The notes below the pieces were generated by a model. The model saw only the letters and a program-made list of their open reading frames with translations. It did not search any database and was not told the origin of the DNA. Below, piece by piece: positions 63,619 to 64,000 of a stretch of DNA of 64,000 bases; the stretch's first letter is position 1, and every line of letters starts with the position of its first letter. Source of the DNA: Aeromicrobium senzhongii (lineage in GTDB: Bacteria; Actinomycetota; Actinomycetes; Propionibacteriales; Nocardioidaceae); NCBI RefSeq assembly GCF_014334735.1, contig NZ_CP060587.1:2170001-2234000 (forward strand). Reading direction: 5' to 3'. The position numbers and the translations under genes are program-made.

Positions 63619-64000
63619 TCAGCGACGCGCGGTGCGACCGGGGGTGCGACCGAGCTCACGCGCCTCACGGCTGAGCAGCACGCCCAGGCCGACCATCGCG
63701 ACGGCCAGCACGAAGTGCAGCCAGTCGTCCGCCGTGTTCAGCGGGACGAAGTTGGCCTCATGGTGCTTGTCGATGAACAGGCCGTAGAGCCACAGCAGCG
63801 CGTAGACGACGCCGCCGCCGATGAGGTACGCCCGAGCGGTGCTCCACGCACGTGCCAGAGCCAGTCCGGCGATGCCGAACAGCAGGTGGACGATGTTGTG
63901 CAGGATCGACACCTGGAAGATCCCGAGCAGCTTGGCCTCGGACTCGTGGCCTGCGAACTTCATCGTGTCGTAGTCGCTGGTGATGCCCGGGATGAAGCCC
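63619..64000 (-). CDS. DUF4383 membrane protein (5' end cut by window edge)
   Basis: At least 127 residues. LLGIFQVSILHNIVHLLFGIAGLALARAWSTARAYLIGGGVVYALLWLYGLF and the preceding GFIPGITSDYDTMKFAGHESEAK are the DUF4383 signature, with four membrane helices. The frame stays open upstream of ATG 63963 to the window edge, so that ATG is internal. A final basic RTPGRTARR tail follows. Role unknown. Confidence 0.88.
   Translation of the reverse strand, partial: GFIPGITSDYDTMKFAGHESEAKLLGIFQVSILHNIVHLLFGIAGLALARAWSTARAYLIGGGVVYALLWLYGLFIDKHHEANFVPLNTADDWLHFVLAVAMVGLGVLLSREARELGRTPGRTARR

Overview
The window is about 70 percent GC, densely coded on both strands, with many GTG starts, 4-bp stop/start overlaps and actinobacterial marker families (DUF3090, SCO1664-like, DUF5302, DUF4383, IcmF, SoxR). 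It reads as chromosomal DNA of an actinomycete; a Nocardioidaceae member such as Aeromicrobium would fit, but that is an impression from gene content, not a phylogeny. I see no insertion sequence, prophage, CRISPR array, rRNA or tRNA gene, and no gene-free stretch longer than 300 bases. Both edge genes (ureG, DUF4383) run off the window.

1-9.3 kb is a nitrogen/nickel block on the minus strand: the urea ABC transporter urtABCDE leads directly into the urease genes ureABCFG in one tightly coupled run, and a CbiM/CbiN-type nickel/cobalt permease pair sits just upstream. Both urtA and cbiM have phased GlnR-like half-sites, suggesting that urea uptake, urease and its metal supply respond together to nitrogen. 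9.4-18.6 kb carries an ABC exporter, a TRIC-type channel, two MFS transporters, a TetR regulator, ornithine cyclodeaminase, an ArsR/SRPBCC pair, and a soxR divergon in which a 46-codon small ORF precedes the MFS gene. 18.6-29.6 kb holds a fused isobutyryl-CoA-type mutase behind a perfect operator, a second TetR paralogue, sbcCD, and a phosphomutase-like/DUF3090/SCO1664 trio. 29.8-35 kb is an acyl-CoA (fatty acid or branched-chain) segment: FadD, acyl-CoA dehydrogenase, two SDRs, and an isochorismatase-like hydrolase.

35-58 kb looks like a stress island around a SigB/SigF-type sigma factor gene (40617-41297). Two divergent intergenic regions and several single promoters carry a GNNT-N15-GGGTAC element, the form expected for that sigma class. 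They front a haem-oxygenase-like/CDGSH/SDR/methyltransferase operon, a FAD-Rieske enzyme, a large KatE-type catalase followed by four glycosyltransferases and an epimerase, an alcohol dehydrogenase, and three tiny acidic, disordered proteins. A CsoR-family regulator with two GC-rich operators and an AhpD-like peroxidase operon lie in the same island, as do a nitronate monooxygenase and NADP-type glutamate dehydrogenase.

58.3-64 kb has a FtsX-type ABC exporter, a two-component system with a perfect 18-bp dyad between the two, a DUF488 gene with a fresh in-frame 18-bp duplication, and a partial DUF4383 membrane protein. Many genes here start 6-8 bases after a TANNNT-like -10 hexamer, so leaderless mRNAs are probably common.
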